Part shown: piece after piece, positions 8,330-16,776 of the stretch
Position numbering within the stretch: the first letter of the stretch is position 1
How the letters are laid out: each line of letters opens with the position of its first letter
Origin: an uncultured Saprospiraceae bacterium
GTDB taxonomy: Bacteria > Bacteroidota > Bacteroidia > Chitinophagales > Saprospiraceae
NCBI GenBank assembly: GCA_937980645.1
Contig: CALJPQ010000011.1
Coordinates: forward strand, 124,001-188,000
Direction: 5' to 3'
Length of the DNA: 64,000 nt
Position numbers and translations under genes: made by a program
Notes under the pieces: model-generated
Told to the model about the DNA's origin: nothing
Databases searched by the model: none
The model's input: the letters and a program-made list of their open reading frames with translations, nothing else

Positions 8330-10376
8330 CGTCGTCTCGGCTGAGGGGTGGCGTTTCCAGTATGGGGGCGCTTTCGCCCGGCGTTGGGTCGGCGAAGGGG
8401 CGCTTGCCGATGAGGTTTTCCAAATCTGTGCGATGCAGCACTTCTTTTTCCAGCAAGGCTCGGGCTACCAGGTCGAGCTCGCGGCGTTTTTCGCGCAGCA
8501 GGCTTTTGGCGCGTTCGTATTGTTCGTCAATGGTTCGTTTTACCTCCTGGTCAATCAGGTAGGCCGTCTGGTCGGAGAAGGGGCGCATAAAAGAGTCGTT
8601 GAGCATGGAGGCGTAGGAGACGTTGCCCACGCGCTCGTTCATGCCGTAGTTGATGATCATTTCATACGCCAATCGCGTAACGTAGTCTAAGTCGCTTTGT
8701 GCGCCGGTGCTGATTTTGCCAAATACCACCGCTTCGGCGGCCCGGCCCCCCAGTGTCATGCAGATATCGTCGAGCAGTTTCTCTTTGCGGGTGATGTACT
8801 GCTCTTTAGGCAGGTACTGAGCGTAGCCTAAGGCTGCTAAGCCACGCGGTACGATGGTTACCTTCACCAACGGGTGTGCGTGCTCCAAAAACCACCCGCA
8901 GATGGCATGGCCTGCTTCGTGGTAGGCGATGATTTGCTTCTCTTCAGGGCTGATGATCTTGTTCTTCTTCTCTAAGCCGCCGATGACTTTATCTAAAGCA
9001 TAGTGGAAGTCGTCCATGTCCACGGCGCTCTTGTTGCGGCGGGCGGCGATGAGGGCGGCTTCGTTGCACACGTTAGCGATGTCAGCGCCTACGAAGCCGG
9101 GGGTCATCTCGGCTAAGGCTTCGGGTTTTACCTCGGGGGCGATGCGGATGTTTTTCAGGTGCACGCGGAAGATTTGCTCGCGCCCCTTGATGTCGGGGCG
9201 GCCGATGCCTATCTGGCGGTCGAAGCGGCCCGGGCGCAGCAGGGCCTGGTCGAGAATGTCGGGCCGGTTGGTGGCTGCCATCAGGATGACACCCTTGTCG
9301 GTAGGGAAGCCGTCCATTTCCACGAGCAGCTGGTTGAGTGTGTTCTCGCGCTCATCGTTGCCGCCCTGTATGGCTCCTCGGCCGCGGGCGCGCCCAATGG
9401 CGTCTATTTCATCAATAAAAATGATGCAAGGCGCCTTCTCCCGCGCTTGGCGGAACAGGTCGCGCACCCGAGAGGCGCCCACACCCACGAACATCTCCAC
9501 AAAGTCAGAACCCGAAATGGAGAAGAACGGCACGCCAGCCTCACCCGCTACCGCCTTGGCTAACAGCGTCTTACCCGTGCCCGGAGGCCCCACCAACAGC
9601 ACGCCTTTGGGTATCTTGCCGCCCAGCGCTGTGTATTTCTTCGGATTTTTCAGGAAGTCCACAATCTCCATGACTTCCTCTTTGGCCTCATCTAAGCCCG
9701 CCACATCGGCAAACGTTACGTCCACGCGCGAGTTGTTGTCGAAAAGCGTCGCCTTCGATTTGCCAATGTTGAATATCTGCGCCCCCGGACCGCCAGCGCC
9801 GCCGCTGACGCGCCGCAAGATGAAGATCCACAACATCACCAGTAACAACAGCGGAAGCAAATAGGGCAAGATCGTCCCGACAAAATCGGACTCTTTCTTG
9901 TACTCAATAGAAACACTGGGCTGTTTCTCCTTGAGCAGGGCGGCGTCGAGCTCTTTGACGCGCTCCTTCCAGATCTCCATCGGCCCTACTTCAAACGTCA
10001 TGTACGCACGGGTTGGATCGAAGTTCCAGGCCGTTTTGTCGGGCTGGCAATCGCCGTCCTGGTCTTCGATGCGCAGCTGCTTGAAGTACTTGCACAGGCT
10101 GTCGGGCTTGATGAAAACCCGGGCCGTCGTCTCGTTGACCACCACGACGCGCTCGACGTCTCCATTCAGCACCATTTGCTTGAAGTCTTTGTACGTGATG
10201 GCCGGAGGCGACACGAACATGCGCGACAGCTGAAGCCCCAGTAAGGCTAAGCCAATCAGAATGTAAATCCAGGTAAAACTAAAACGCGGACCCTCGCCTT
10301 CGGGCGAAGTGTCATTGCGTCGGGGGCGCAACTCCTCCTGAGGATCGTCGTTGCGCAAGCGCTTATCGTTGCTCAT
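8322..10376 (-). CDS. ftsH: ATP-dependent zinc metalloprotease FtsH
   Basis: A membrane-bound AAA+ protease of 684 residues. Two N-terminal transmembrane helices (about 30-50 and 165-185) flank a periplasmic region. The AAA domain carries Walker A GPPGTGKT (263-270) and Walker [12 protein letters not shown], with the second region of homology in [20 protein letters not shown]. The zinc site HEAGH is at 486-490. It degrades membrane and short-lived cytoplasmic proteins. It sits between rsfS and PBP1A; rsfS-ftsH adjacency is common in Bacteroidota, but PBP1A directly after it is less usual. Confidence 0.98.
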   Translation of the reverse strand: MSNDKRLRNDDPQEELRPRRNDTSPEGEGPRFSFTWIYILIGLALLGLQLSRMFVSPPAITYKDFKQMVLNGDVERVVVVNETTARVFIKPDSLCKYFKQLRIEDQDGDCQPDKTAWNFDPTRAYMTFEVGPMEIWKERVKELDAALLKEKQPSVSIEYKKESDFVGTILPYLLPLLLLVMLWIFILRRVSGGAGGPGAQIFNIGKSKATLFDNNSRVDVTFADVAGLDEAKEEVMEIVDFLKNPKKYTALGGKIPKGVLLVGPPGTGKTLLAKAVAGEAGVPFFSISGSDFVEMFVGVGASRVRDLFRQAREKAPCIIFIDEIDAIGRARGRGAIQGGNDERENTLNQLLVEMDGFPTDKGVILMAATNRPDILDQALLRPGRFDRQIGIGRPDIKGREQIFRVHLKNIRIAPEVKPEALAEMTPGFVGADIANVCNEAALIAARRNKSAVDMDDFHYALDKVIGGLEKKNKIISPEEKQIIAYHEAGHAICGWFLEHAHPLVKVTIVPRGLAALGYAQYLPKEQYITRKEKLLDDICMTLGGRAAEAVVFGKISTGAQSDLDYVTRLAYEMIINYGMNERVGNVSYASMLNDSFMRPFSDQTAYLIDQEVKRTIDEQYERAKSLLREKRRELDLVARALLEKEVLHRTDLENLIGKRPFADPTPGESAPILETPPLSRDDDE

Positions 10377-10425
10377 GATTTTTTCCTTGTTTGTGTAATG
10401 GATGGTACCCGTGGGTTGACTCCGC

Positions 10426-10447
10426 TTCAGGCCTCGTATCGCCTGAA
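10426..10447. other. Perfect stem-loop between rsfS and ftsH
   Basis: TTCAGGC and GCCTGAA, seven bases each, are separated by eight bases in the 138-base spacer. There is no T tract on the downstream side for either strand, so it is not a standard terminator; it may shape the ftsH leader. Confidence 0.3.
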
Positions 10448-10514
10448 AAATCTCCGGTGTGTTGGTGTTTTGGCTACTGGAAAGAGGCTACCGGGCGGGT
10501 AAAAAAACGGCAGC

Positions 10515-10910
10515 TCACACATCGGCAAACTCCGTCATGTCGGCATCGCCCCACAACTGCTCCAGATCGTAAAAATGGCGCGTCTCGGGATAGAAGACGT
10601 GCACAATAGTGTTGAAATAATCCATCAGCACCCAGCGCGCATTAAGCGATCCCTCCGTATGCGAGGGCATCGTTTGCAGCGCATCTTTCACCTTTTTATA
10701 GACGCTGTCCGAAATGGCTTTAATGTGCGTGCTCGAGTCGCCTTCGCAGATGATGAAAAAGTCCGCCGGAGCGTCTCCCAGTTTTCGCAGGTCTAATTGG
10801 ACGATATTTTTGCCCTTTTTGTCTCGAATTCCTTCGATGATCAGATCGTTCAGTTGCTCCAGGTACGCTTCGCGCGTAAGTGGCTGACGGATGGCAGTTG
10901 TACTACTCAA
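10515..10910 (-). CDS. rsfS: Ribosomal silencing factor RsfS
   Basis: A 131-residue RsfS/YbeB/Iojap protein that binds ribosomal protein L14 and blocks subunit joining under starvation. The family core is visible as KGKNIVQLDLRKLGDAPADF followed by FIICEGDSSTHIKAISDSV and later WVLMDYFNTIVHVFYPETR. No ATG is available: a stop codon lies two codons before the TTG at 10908-10910, so TTG is the likely start. It heads the operon with ftsH 138 bases downstream and is divergent from birA, a typical arrangement in this phylum. Confidence 0.92.
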   Translation of the reverse strand: MSSTTAIRQPLTREAYLEQLNDLIIEGIRDKKGKNIVQLDLRKLGDAPADFFIICEGDSSTHIKAISDSVYKKVKDALQTMPSHTEGSLNARWVLMDYFNTIVHVFYPETRHFYDLEQLWGDADMTEFADV

Positions 10911-11038
10911 ATCTTAACGCAGTTTGGTGTAGAAAAAAACGGCGGTCAAAAGCCGGCCTAAAGTTATGGCGCTTGTAGATGTCCGCTCCAAAAACCGGCC
11001 ATAAGTTTGAGGCAAAAAAACGACATCGCTCAAAGCGC

Positions 11039-11800
11039 ATGGAAAACAACCTCTTCGTCGGAAAGGTTCGGTACCACTTCGATACCTTGCCCTCTACTAA
11101 CGACTTTTTGGTCGAACTATTGGCAAAAAGCAAGCCACCCGAAGGCACAACCGTCTGGGCTGACAACCAGACAGCCGGACGCGGCCAATATGGCAGCCGA
11201 TGGTACAGCGCTCCGGGCCAAAACCTGCTCGTCAGCGTCCTGCTCTACCCCACCTGGCTAAAGGCCAGCAACCAATGGCCCCTGAGCGAAGCCTTAGCCG
11301 TGGCCATCCGCGACGCCGTGGCCGACCTGACGCAACTGCCCGCCCGCATCAAATGGCCCAACGACGTCTATCTGGGCGAACGCAAAACGGCCGGCCTGCT
11401 CTTACAGTGCGCCCTCAACGGCGCACACGTGCAGCACGCCATCGCTGGTATCGGCCTCAACGTCAACCAGACACAATTCCCGCCCGAAGCCCCCAATGCC
11501 ACCTCCATGGCCCTCGCCTGCGGCCAACCCTTCAAACGCCCCGCAGTGCTGGAACGACTGCTCTGGAGCCTCGAACAGCGATACCTGCAACTGCGCCAGG
11601 GACAAACCGAACGCATCCGACGCGACTACCGAAACCACCTGCTCGGACTGGGCCAACGACGACGCTTCGCAAGACCCGACGGCAACACCTTCGACGGTAT
11701 CCCCCAAGACGTCCTGCCCGACGGGCGACTCATCGTACAGACCGACCAGGGTAGCGCCGCTTTCGACGTCAAAGAACTGACGTGGCTGTTCGCAACGTAG
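11039..11800 (+). CDS. birA: Biotin-acetyl-CoA-carboxylase ligase
   Basis: A 253-residue monofunctional biotin protein ligase without the N-terminal DNA-binding domain of the E. coli protein. It activates biotin with ATP and attaches it to carboxylase carrier lysines. Visible motifs are LPSTNDFLVEL, the ligation loop TAGRGQYGSRWYS (GRG), and KWPNDVYLGERKTAGLLLQ with the catalytic lysine. A longer frame opens 20 codons upstream at 10979, but ATG at 11039 (MENNLFVGKVRYHFDTLPST) matches the family start. A TAAGTTTG element at 11002-11009 could be its -7 promoter. It is divergent from rsfS. Confidence 0.95.
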   Translation: MENNLFVGKVRYHFDTLPSTNDFLVELLAKSKPPEGTTVWADNQTAGRGQYGSRWYSAPGQNLLVSVLLYPTWLKASNQWPLSEALAVAIRDAVADLTQLPARIKWPNDVYLGERKTAGLLLQCALNGAHVQHAIAGIGLNVNQTQFPPEAPNATSMALACGQPFKRPAVLERLLWSLEQRYLQLRQGQTERIRRDYRNHLLGLGQRRRFARPDGNTFDGIPQDVLPDGRLIVQTDQGSAAFDVKELTWLFAT

Positions 11801-11830
11801 GCGCAGCGCGAAACCGCGCAAACAGAGGCT

Positions 11831-11863
11831 TTCGAGGCGGGCCGGCCCGAAGGAATTTTTTTT
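11831..11863 (+). terminator. Probable terminator after birA
   Basis: A GC-rich self-complementary segment (TTCG ... CGAA enclosing GGGCCGGCCC, 11831-11851) is followed within five bases by eight T. It lies 30 bases after the birA stop. Confidence 0.5.
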
Positions 11864-11878
11864 AGAAAAAATAGCCGT

Positions 11879-11892
11879 CCAAACAAGTTTGG
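11879..11892 (+). repeat. Dispersed repeat CCAAACAAGTTTGG, copy 2
   Basis: Identical 14-base core followed by CTGCTACT. It lies 33 bases before the NLR-like gene, in its probable promoter region (TACTTTGC follows at about 11897). Confidence 0.8.
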
Positions 11893-11925
11893 CTGCTACT
11901 TTGCAGCGCAAAACGAAAATGCCTT

Positions 11926-13800
11926 ATGCAGGCTCGAATTACGATACAAGCCAACCAAAAACTCCTGCTCGAAGGCCCCAACGGACAACGCACCGAACTG
12001 ACCCTGAGCGGGCCGCAGGATGAACTAAAAAATCAGCTGAGTCACTTAGACGCCGGGCTGGTGGACGCCCTTTTGCAAATAGCGAACAGGATGGCACTAC
12101 CCGGCGGTGTTCCGTATCCGCTCCAGGAAGCGGCGCGCGAGAAGAACGTCGTGCAAGGCAGCGTGGTGGACGTCAAAGGCGATGTCCGCATTGGCGATAC
12201 CCTTGTCGTGCATTACTACGCCGGAGGCCGGCGCGTGCCTAAGGAACTCACCCAGAGCGTTCCCACCACCAAACCGGAGGAATTGGTGGGCCGGGCGCAG
12301 GATATCGAAGACCTGCACGGGCGTCTGTTTGCACAGCGTCAGGTCGTGCTCGTCAACGGCATGGGCGGTGTGGGCAAGACTTCGCTGGCCCAGGCCTACG
12401 TGCACCGCTATTACGACCAGTATGCCCACGTGGCCTGGGTGTCGCTTATCAGTGGCCACCTGCCGGTGGACGTGGTCATGACCGACGGCCTGTGCGCCGC
12501 CCTGGATGTGCCGACCGAGGGCCGCGAGACGTCCGAGATTTTTCAGGCCATCCTGCTGGCGATGAAGCGCTTAGAAAGCCAGCCCTGCCTGCTGGTGCTC
12601 GACAACGCCGATACGCGCTTAGATGAGTACTTCGACCAACTGCCGCGCCCGCCCCAGTGGCACGTGCTGGTCACAGCGCGCGAGCGGCTGGAGCGCTTCG
12701 ACTGCAAGCCCTTAGCCCTCCTTGGCGAAGATGACGCCGTAGCGCTGTTCCGGCGCCATTACTCCCGCACCGACCTGAGCGAGTCCGACGTCCGCGCGCT
12801 GGTGCGCCAGGTGGAGTGCCACACCCTGACCGTAGAAGTGCTGGCCAAAACGGCCCATCAGCAGCGCCTGACGATGTCCACCCTGCAGGAAGGTCTGCGC
12901 TCTGAACTGCGCACCGACGTGTATGTACCGCACAGGGGCGGGAAGCTCCCGCGCCTGATGGCCTATCTGGAGTCCATCTTCCTCATGGGCCACCTCAACG
13001 AGCACGAGCGCTGGACCATGACCCTGTTCACGGGCCTGCCGGCGGAGTACCACACCTTCGACACCCTGAAGGCCCTGCTGCGCCCAGAGGCATGCGGCCG
13101 CGCGGAGGTCTTTGCCGAAACCCTGCAGGCCTTAGCCGACAAAGGCTGGCTGCTATACGACGACCGGGCCGATGCCTACAAGATGCACCGCATCATCACC
13201 GAAATGGCCGTGCGCCTGCTGCCGCTCGACGTGGAGACCGCCTTACCTGTGGTGGAGGCCGTCGCCGAGCGCCTCTCCATAGACCAGACCAAAGACAACC
13301 CAGTCCACAAATTCCCAGAGATACCCTATGGCCGCGCCCTGCTGGAGCGCATCGAGGCGCTGGACTTCCCGGAAAAGGCGCGCCTGCAAAACAACTTAGC
13401 CTTAGTCCTTCAGGACTTGGGCGATTACGCCGGGGCGCGCGACCTTTTGGAAAAGGCCTTGCGTTCTGATGAGCAAAACTTTGGGCCAGACCATCCCACA
13501 ACGGCGGTCAGTTACTCCAACTTAGCCGCCGTCCTTCACGCCTTGGGCGATTACGCCGGGGCGCGCGACCTTTTGGAAAAGGCCGTGCGTTCTGATGAGC
13601 GCAATTTTGGGCCAGACCATCCCACAACGGCGGTCCGTTACTCCAATCTGGGCACGCTCTACTTCAAGACCGGCCACGCCGAAGAGGGCCTTCACCTGAT
13701 AGAAAAAGCCTACGCCATCTATCGGGCCCGGCTGGGCGAGGGGCATCCGAATACGATGCACATCAAGCGAAATCTGGACTACATCCGAAGCCATTCCTGA
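11926..13800 (+). CDS. NB-ARC/TPR STAND ATPase (bacterial NLR-like)
   Basis: A 624-residue signal-transduction ATPase of the STAND class. Residues 1-70 form a small domain I do not recognise. A motif KNVVQGSVVDVKGDVRIGD lies at 73-91, just before the ATPase. The NB-ARC domain follows with Walker A GMGGVGKT (145-152), Walker B LLVLDN (222-227), sensor LVTARE (248-253), a GLPL-like block HTLTVEVLAK (299-308) and an MHD-like MHR at 420-422. Kinesin-light-chain-type TPRs occupy about 485-620. Such proteins usually sense a ligand with their repeats, oligomerise and activate an effector. The next gene shares the 73-91 motif. A defence or cell-death role is inferred; it sits among small repeats and next to no housekeeping operon. 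Confidence 0.88.
   Translation: MQARITIQANQKLLLEGPNGQRTELTLSGPQDELKNQLSHLDAGLVDALLQIANRMALPGGVPYPLQEAAREKNVVQGSVVDVKGDVRIGDTLVVHYYAGGRRVPKELTQSVPTTKPEELVGRAQDIEDLHGRLFAQRQVVLVNGMGGVGKTSLAQAYVHRYYDQYAHVAWVSLISGHLPVDVVMTDGLCAALDVPTEGRETSEIFQAILLAMKRLESQPCLLVLDNADTRLDEYFDQLPRPPQWHVLVTARERLERFDCKPLALLGEDDAVALFRRHYSRTDLSESDVRALVRQVECHTLTVEVLAKTAHQQRLTMSTLQEGLRSELRTDVYVPHRGGKLPRLMAYLESIFLMGHLNEHERWTMTLFTGLPAEYHTFDTLKALLRPEACGRAEVFAETLQALADKGWLLYDDRADAYKMHRIITEMAVRLLPLDVETALPVVEAVAERLSIDQTKDNPVHKFPEIPYGRALLERIEALDFPEKARLQNNLALVLQDLGDYAGARDLLEKALRSDEQNFGPDHPTTAVSYSNLAAVLHALGDYAGARDLLEKAVRSDERNFGPDHPTTAVRYSNLGTLYFKTGHAEEGLHLIEKAYAIYRARLGEGHPNTMHIKRNLDYIRSHS
13417..13668 (+). repeat. Two tandem 126-base TPR units
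   Basis: Two 42-codon units lie head to tail (13417-13542 and 13543-13668). Their first 100 bases differ at about five positions only; the last 26 bases diverge. They encode the TPRs containing GDYAGARDLLEKA. The nucleotide similarity points to a recent duplication or ongoing homogenisation. Confidence 0.85.
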
Positions 13801-13823
13801 AGCGTTAGTCCTGGGTAGGATTT

Positions 13824-13845
13824 AGGAACGAGAAGGCGACACCTC
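13824..13845 (+). repeat. Half copy of the 37-base hairpin repeat
   Basis: The right 22 bases (ending GGCGACACCTC) match the two full copies at 17480 and 17635; the left arm is missing. It lies between the NLR-like gene and its small partner. Confidence 0.7.
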
Positions 13846-13900
13846 AGTTTTTGTGTCTTTGTGGTAAAGAACCATTCGTGGCAACTAACTGGACATTTCT

Positions 13901-14338
13901 ATGGAACCCATCAGTGCAGTGCTGGCCGCGGCGGTCGGCTACGTATTAAAAGGTGCGGCGGAGAGCAAGCCGCTGCAAGAGGCCAGAGACGAGTTGGTCG
14001 GCGCCTTTTGGCGCTGGGTGCGGCCTCTTTTTCTGGAAGACGAGGCAAAGGCCGTCGAGCAGGCGCCCGAGTCGCCCGCGTCGGTGCAGGTGGTGGAGGC
14101 GCGGGTGCTGGAGCGCATGGGTCAGGATGCGGTTTTTTTTGAGGAGTTGGCCCGTTGGGTGGAGGAATTGCGCCGCGCTGGCGTGCGCGGAAAGAACGTC
14201 GTGGGCGGCAGTCTGGAGCGCGTCCAGCGCATCCACATCGGCGACCGCGAATACCGGCTCGACGAGGTGTATGTCCGCAAGAACATCGTCGGGGGCGACG
14301 TGCGCGACGTGGGCGAGTTTCGGCTGGGTGATGGGTAG
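13901..14338 (+). CDS. Small NLR partner with duplicated amyloid-like motif
   Basis: A 145-residue protein of no certain family. Residues 1-95 are helical, starting with a hydrophobic Ala/Gly-rich segment (MEPISAVLAAAVGYVLKGAA) that resembles the start of bacterial Bell or HeLo-like effector domains. The C-terminus holds two copies of an 18-residue motif: KNVVGGSLERVQRIHIGD (98-115) and KNIVGGDVRDVGEFRLGD (127-144). The same motif occurs once in the upstream NLR-like protein at its residues 73-91. The layout, effector-like N-terminus and tandem C-terminal motif, is like HET-S and bacterial amyloid-signalling effectors. It could instead be a non-toxic adaptor. It starts 100 bases after the NLR gene. 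Confidence 0.7.
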   Translation: MEPISAVLAAAVGYVLKGAAESKPLQEARDELVGAFWRWVRPLFLEDEAKAVEQAPESPASVQVVEARVLERMGQDAVFFEELARWVEELRRAGVRGKNVVGGSLERVQRIHIGDREYRLDEVYVRKNIVGGDVRDVGEFRLGDG

Positions 14339-14356
14339 GGGGGCACCGCAGGCGGA

Positions 14357-14371
14357 GCCTAAGGGATAGGC
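14357..14371. other. Small hairpin in the 173-base gap before the sigma gene
   Basis: GCCTA/TAGGC around AGGGA, followed by a GC-rich CCCC...GGGG segment. There is no T tract. The rest of 14339-14511 shows no gene or convincing promoter. Confidence 0.25.
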
Positions 14372-14511
14372 CCCTTCGAGGCGAGGCCGCTCGGGGGTAC
14401 ATTAAAGTCTGCGGCGATAAAAAAGAGCAGTCTTGGATGCAACCCTTTGGCGGCGAGGCAACCCTACTTGTTCAGTGAAATCACTCGGGTGGTTAAGACT
14501 GCAGCAGTCGT

Positions 14512-15045
14512 ATGAGTTCTGCTGAAATAGAGGCTTGTTTGCGCGGCGAGCGCAGCGCGCAGCGTGCGCTTTATGAGCGCTACAAAGGGCGGATGTTTGC
14601 CGTGTGCCTGCGCTATGCCGGCTCGCGCGCGGAGGCTGAAGACATCTGCCAGGAGGGTTTTGTGCGCGTCTTTCGCGACCTGGGCCAATACGACGGACGC
14701 GGTCCTTTCGAGGGCTGGATGCGCAAGGTGTTCGTCAACACGGCGCTGCAACACTTGGAAAAACAACGCCGCCGCATCCAGACCGACAGCTTAGACGGCT
14801 TAGACGTGGCCGATGACGCAGAAGCGTCGCCGTTTGAGGATGCGCCGCCTGCCGAGCAGCTCATTCAGCTGCTACAACAACTCCCGCCCGGCTTTCGCAC
14901 TGTTTTTAACCTATACGTACTGGAAGGCTATACTCATTCGGAGATTGCCGACATTTTGGGCATTTCCGTCGGCACGTCGAAATCGCAATTGCTTCGGGCA
15001 AAGGTGCATTTGCGCCGCTTACTCGAGAAAAGCCTTGTCGAATAG
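14512..15045 (+). CDS. ECF RNA polymerase sigma factor
   Basis: A 177-residue ECF sigma factor. Region 2 is seen in RYAGSRAEAEDICQEGFVRV and in the DLGQYDGRGPFEGWMRKVFV block; region 4 in LEGYTHSEIADILGISVGTS, followed by KSQLLRAKVHLRRLL. This WMRKVFVNTALQHLEK type is a Bacteroidota ECF group distinct from FecI. It is separated by only six bases from the next gene, whose N-terminus looks like an anti-sigma domain, so the two are likely a regulatory pair in one operon. Confidence 0.93.
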   Translation: MSSAEIEACLRGERSAQRALYERYKGRMFAVCLRYAGSRAEAEDICQEGFVRVFRDLGQYDGRGPFEGWMRKVFVNTALQHLEKQRRRIQTDSLDGLDVADDAEASPFEDAPPAEQLIQLLQQLPPGFRTVFNLYVLEGYTHSEIADILGISVGTSKSQLLRAKVHLRRLLEKSLVE

Positions 15046-15051
15046 AACGCC

Positions 15052-16608
15052 ATGGAAAGAAAAGATATACGAGACCCTTTAGAGGATTACTTCCGCCGAA
15101 CACTCGACGACCACGAGGCCGCGCCGCCTGCTGACCTGTGGGGTCGGGTAGAGGCTGACTTACCGCCGCCGGCAGCATCGCCGCGGTCGTGGTGGGCGGT
15201 TCATCGCTTCGCCTTTGTGGCCGGAGCAATAGCCACGCTGCTCCTGCTGGCCCTGCTCGATGCAGCTGGCCGCCTGTATCGCCAGCGCGCGACCGAACGC
15301 ACTGACGCGGCCAAAACGCCAGAGCAACCTGCTACTCTTACAGAAAAATTGGCTGCCCCCCTGCCGCCAGTGCCGCTCCCTCGCTCGGGCGTACAGCAGC
15401 CGGCCGCCAAAGCCCTCAACCACGGATCTTCACCGGTCAACGCTGGCACATACGACCGGCAGCAGCATGCTTTACCAGCGGAATACCCCGCGGCTTCGCG
15501 CTCCAAAGCTGCGCCAATACCTCCGCTGCCCTGGCATGAGCATGCCGCTGTTCTACCGCCGGTGCATGCCCTCCAGGAAACTCCTGCTCCGGCCGAGAAG
15601 GCTCGAAACCAAGCGGCGCCTCCCGCGCCGCAACGGCCGTCTTCCGAAGCGTCTGCCGATGTACTCCTTGCTGAGGAGGCACCTCTGGCGGGCGCCCTCG
15701 CTGCGAGTGGCGAGCCGGCATTGCCTGTGCGGGCTATTCCGTCGTTCGTCGCAATGGTTGACGTCCGGCCTGCCCTGGGTACCCTGCTGGCCCCAGCGCC
15801 CATACGACCGGCGCGCCTGCCAAGCGGCTGGAGCATCGGGCTGTATGCCTCTTGCATACAAGCGCCATCTGCGACTGCGCCAGTGGCTCAGTCCAGATTT
15901 GCGCAGCGCATGCTTTTTGTCAGCATACCGCAGCCTGCTCGCCCGGCCTGGGAGGGGGGCCTCCGCGTCCGTAAACGCATCGGCTTGCGCTGGGGCCTGG
16001 AGGCTGGGCTTTCGTACTCCGAACACGTGCGTAGCACAGCGTATATCAGCCGCTTCCACTTCGGCGACGGCCGCCCGACGCCAGGCGGGGGCCATGCTCC
16101 ACGTCGTGAATATGCTCATTATCTGAACACACCGGGCGGAACGGCCACGGTGGACTTCCGCATGGAACCTGCCAAGGACTCCGACCCAATACCCCAAGGG
16201 GAAATCATTCGCGTGCGGGCCACCTTCACCGAACATACCTCTCTGCTCCGGATCCCGATACTGGCCTCCTGTTCCGTTGGCTCTGGGCACCTCCTCGGTA
16301 TGGCACGGGTCGGCGTAGTGGCCGATATTTTCCTGAAGAACGACCTGCAACTCTCCTCGCTCATCTCCGAAAATGCCCGCGTGCGTCTGGCCACAGGCAT
16401 GCGACCTGCCGTCCAGTGGACGCCGGCCCGCGACATGTCTTTCGGCTACTGGCTCTCCGCCGGCGCTGTGTATCGTCTGAACCGCCACATCGCCTTGTCC
16501 GTAGAGCCTGTGCTGACGGGGCGCTTTTTGCACCGCGATGCCCAGGGGCAGCCCTTGCCCACCCCAGCCGCCTTCGGAGGGCAGGTAGGGGTGTGGTATG
16601 GGTGGTGA
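15052..16608 (+). CDS. Membrane-anchored anti-sigma-like / outer-membrane barrel fusion
   Basis: A 518-residue protein with an unusual layout. Residues 1-45 are polar and acidic (DPLEDYFRRTLDDHEAAPPADL), like the sigma-binding part of small anti-sigma proteins. A single transmembrane helix follows (about 47-65). Residues 70-255 are Pro/Ala-rich and low in complexity, enough to cross the periplasm. The last 260 residues look like an outer-membrane beta-barrel with alternating strands, for example LRWGLEAGLSYSEHV, and end in the aromatic GGQVGVWYGW. I infer a trans-envelope sensor controlling the sigma factor encoded immediately upstream. The family name is not known to me beyond outer-membrane beta-barrel protein. 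Confidence 0.75.
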   Translation: MERKDIRDPLEDYFRRTLDDHEAAPPADLWGRVEADLPPPAASPRSWWAVHRFAFVAGAIATLLLLALLDAAGRLYRQRATERTDAAKTPEQPATLTEKLAAPLPPVPLPRSGVQQPAAKALNHGSSPVNAGTYDRQQHALPAEYPAASRSKAAPIPPLPWHEHAAVLPPVHALQETPAPAEKARNQAAPPAPQRPSSEASADVLLAEEAPLAGALAASGEPALPVRAIPSFVAMVDVRPALGTLLAPAPIRPARLPSGWSIGLYASCIQAPSATAPVAQSRFAQRMLFVSIPQPARPAWEGGLRVRKRIGLRWGLEAGLSYSEHVRSTAYISRFHFGDGRPTPGGGHAPRREYAHYLNTPGGTATVDFRMEPAKDSDPIPQGEIIRVRATFTEHTSLLRIPILASCSVGSGHLLGMARVGVVADIFLKNDLQLSSLISENARVRLATGMRPAVQWTPARDMSFGYWLSAGAVYRLNRHIALSVEPVLTGRFLHRDAQGQPLPTPAAFGGQVGVWYGW

Positions 16609-16776
16609 GGCGCCCGACGGAGGAGTATCTGCAGTTGCACCGTGCCTCATTTCAAGCGGTCGGGACAGACGCCTGCATGAGCATCTGCTCAAAAAAATAA
16701 CCGACACTTGACCCCCACACCCACCATTGAGCCGGTCCAAAGTCGCACCTTTGCCCAGAAGAGACAAAAAAGCGAC

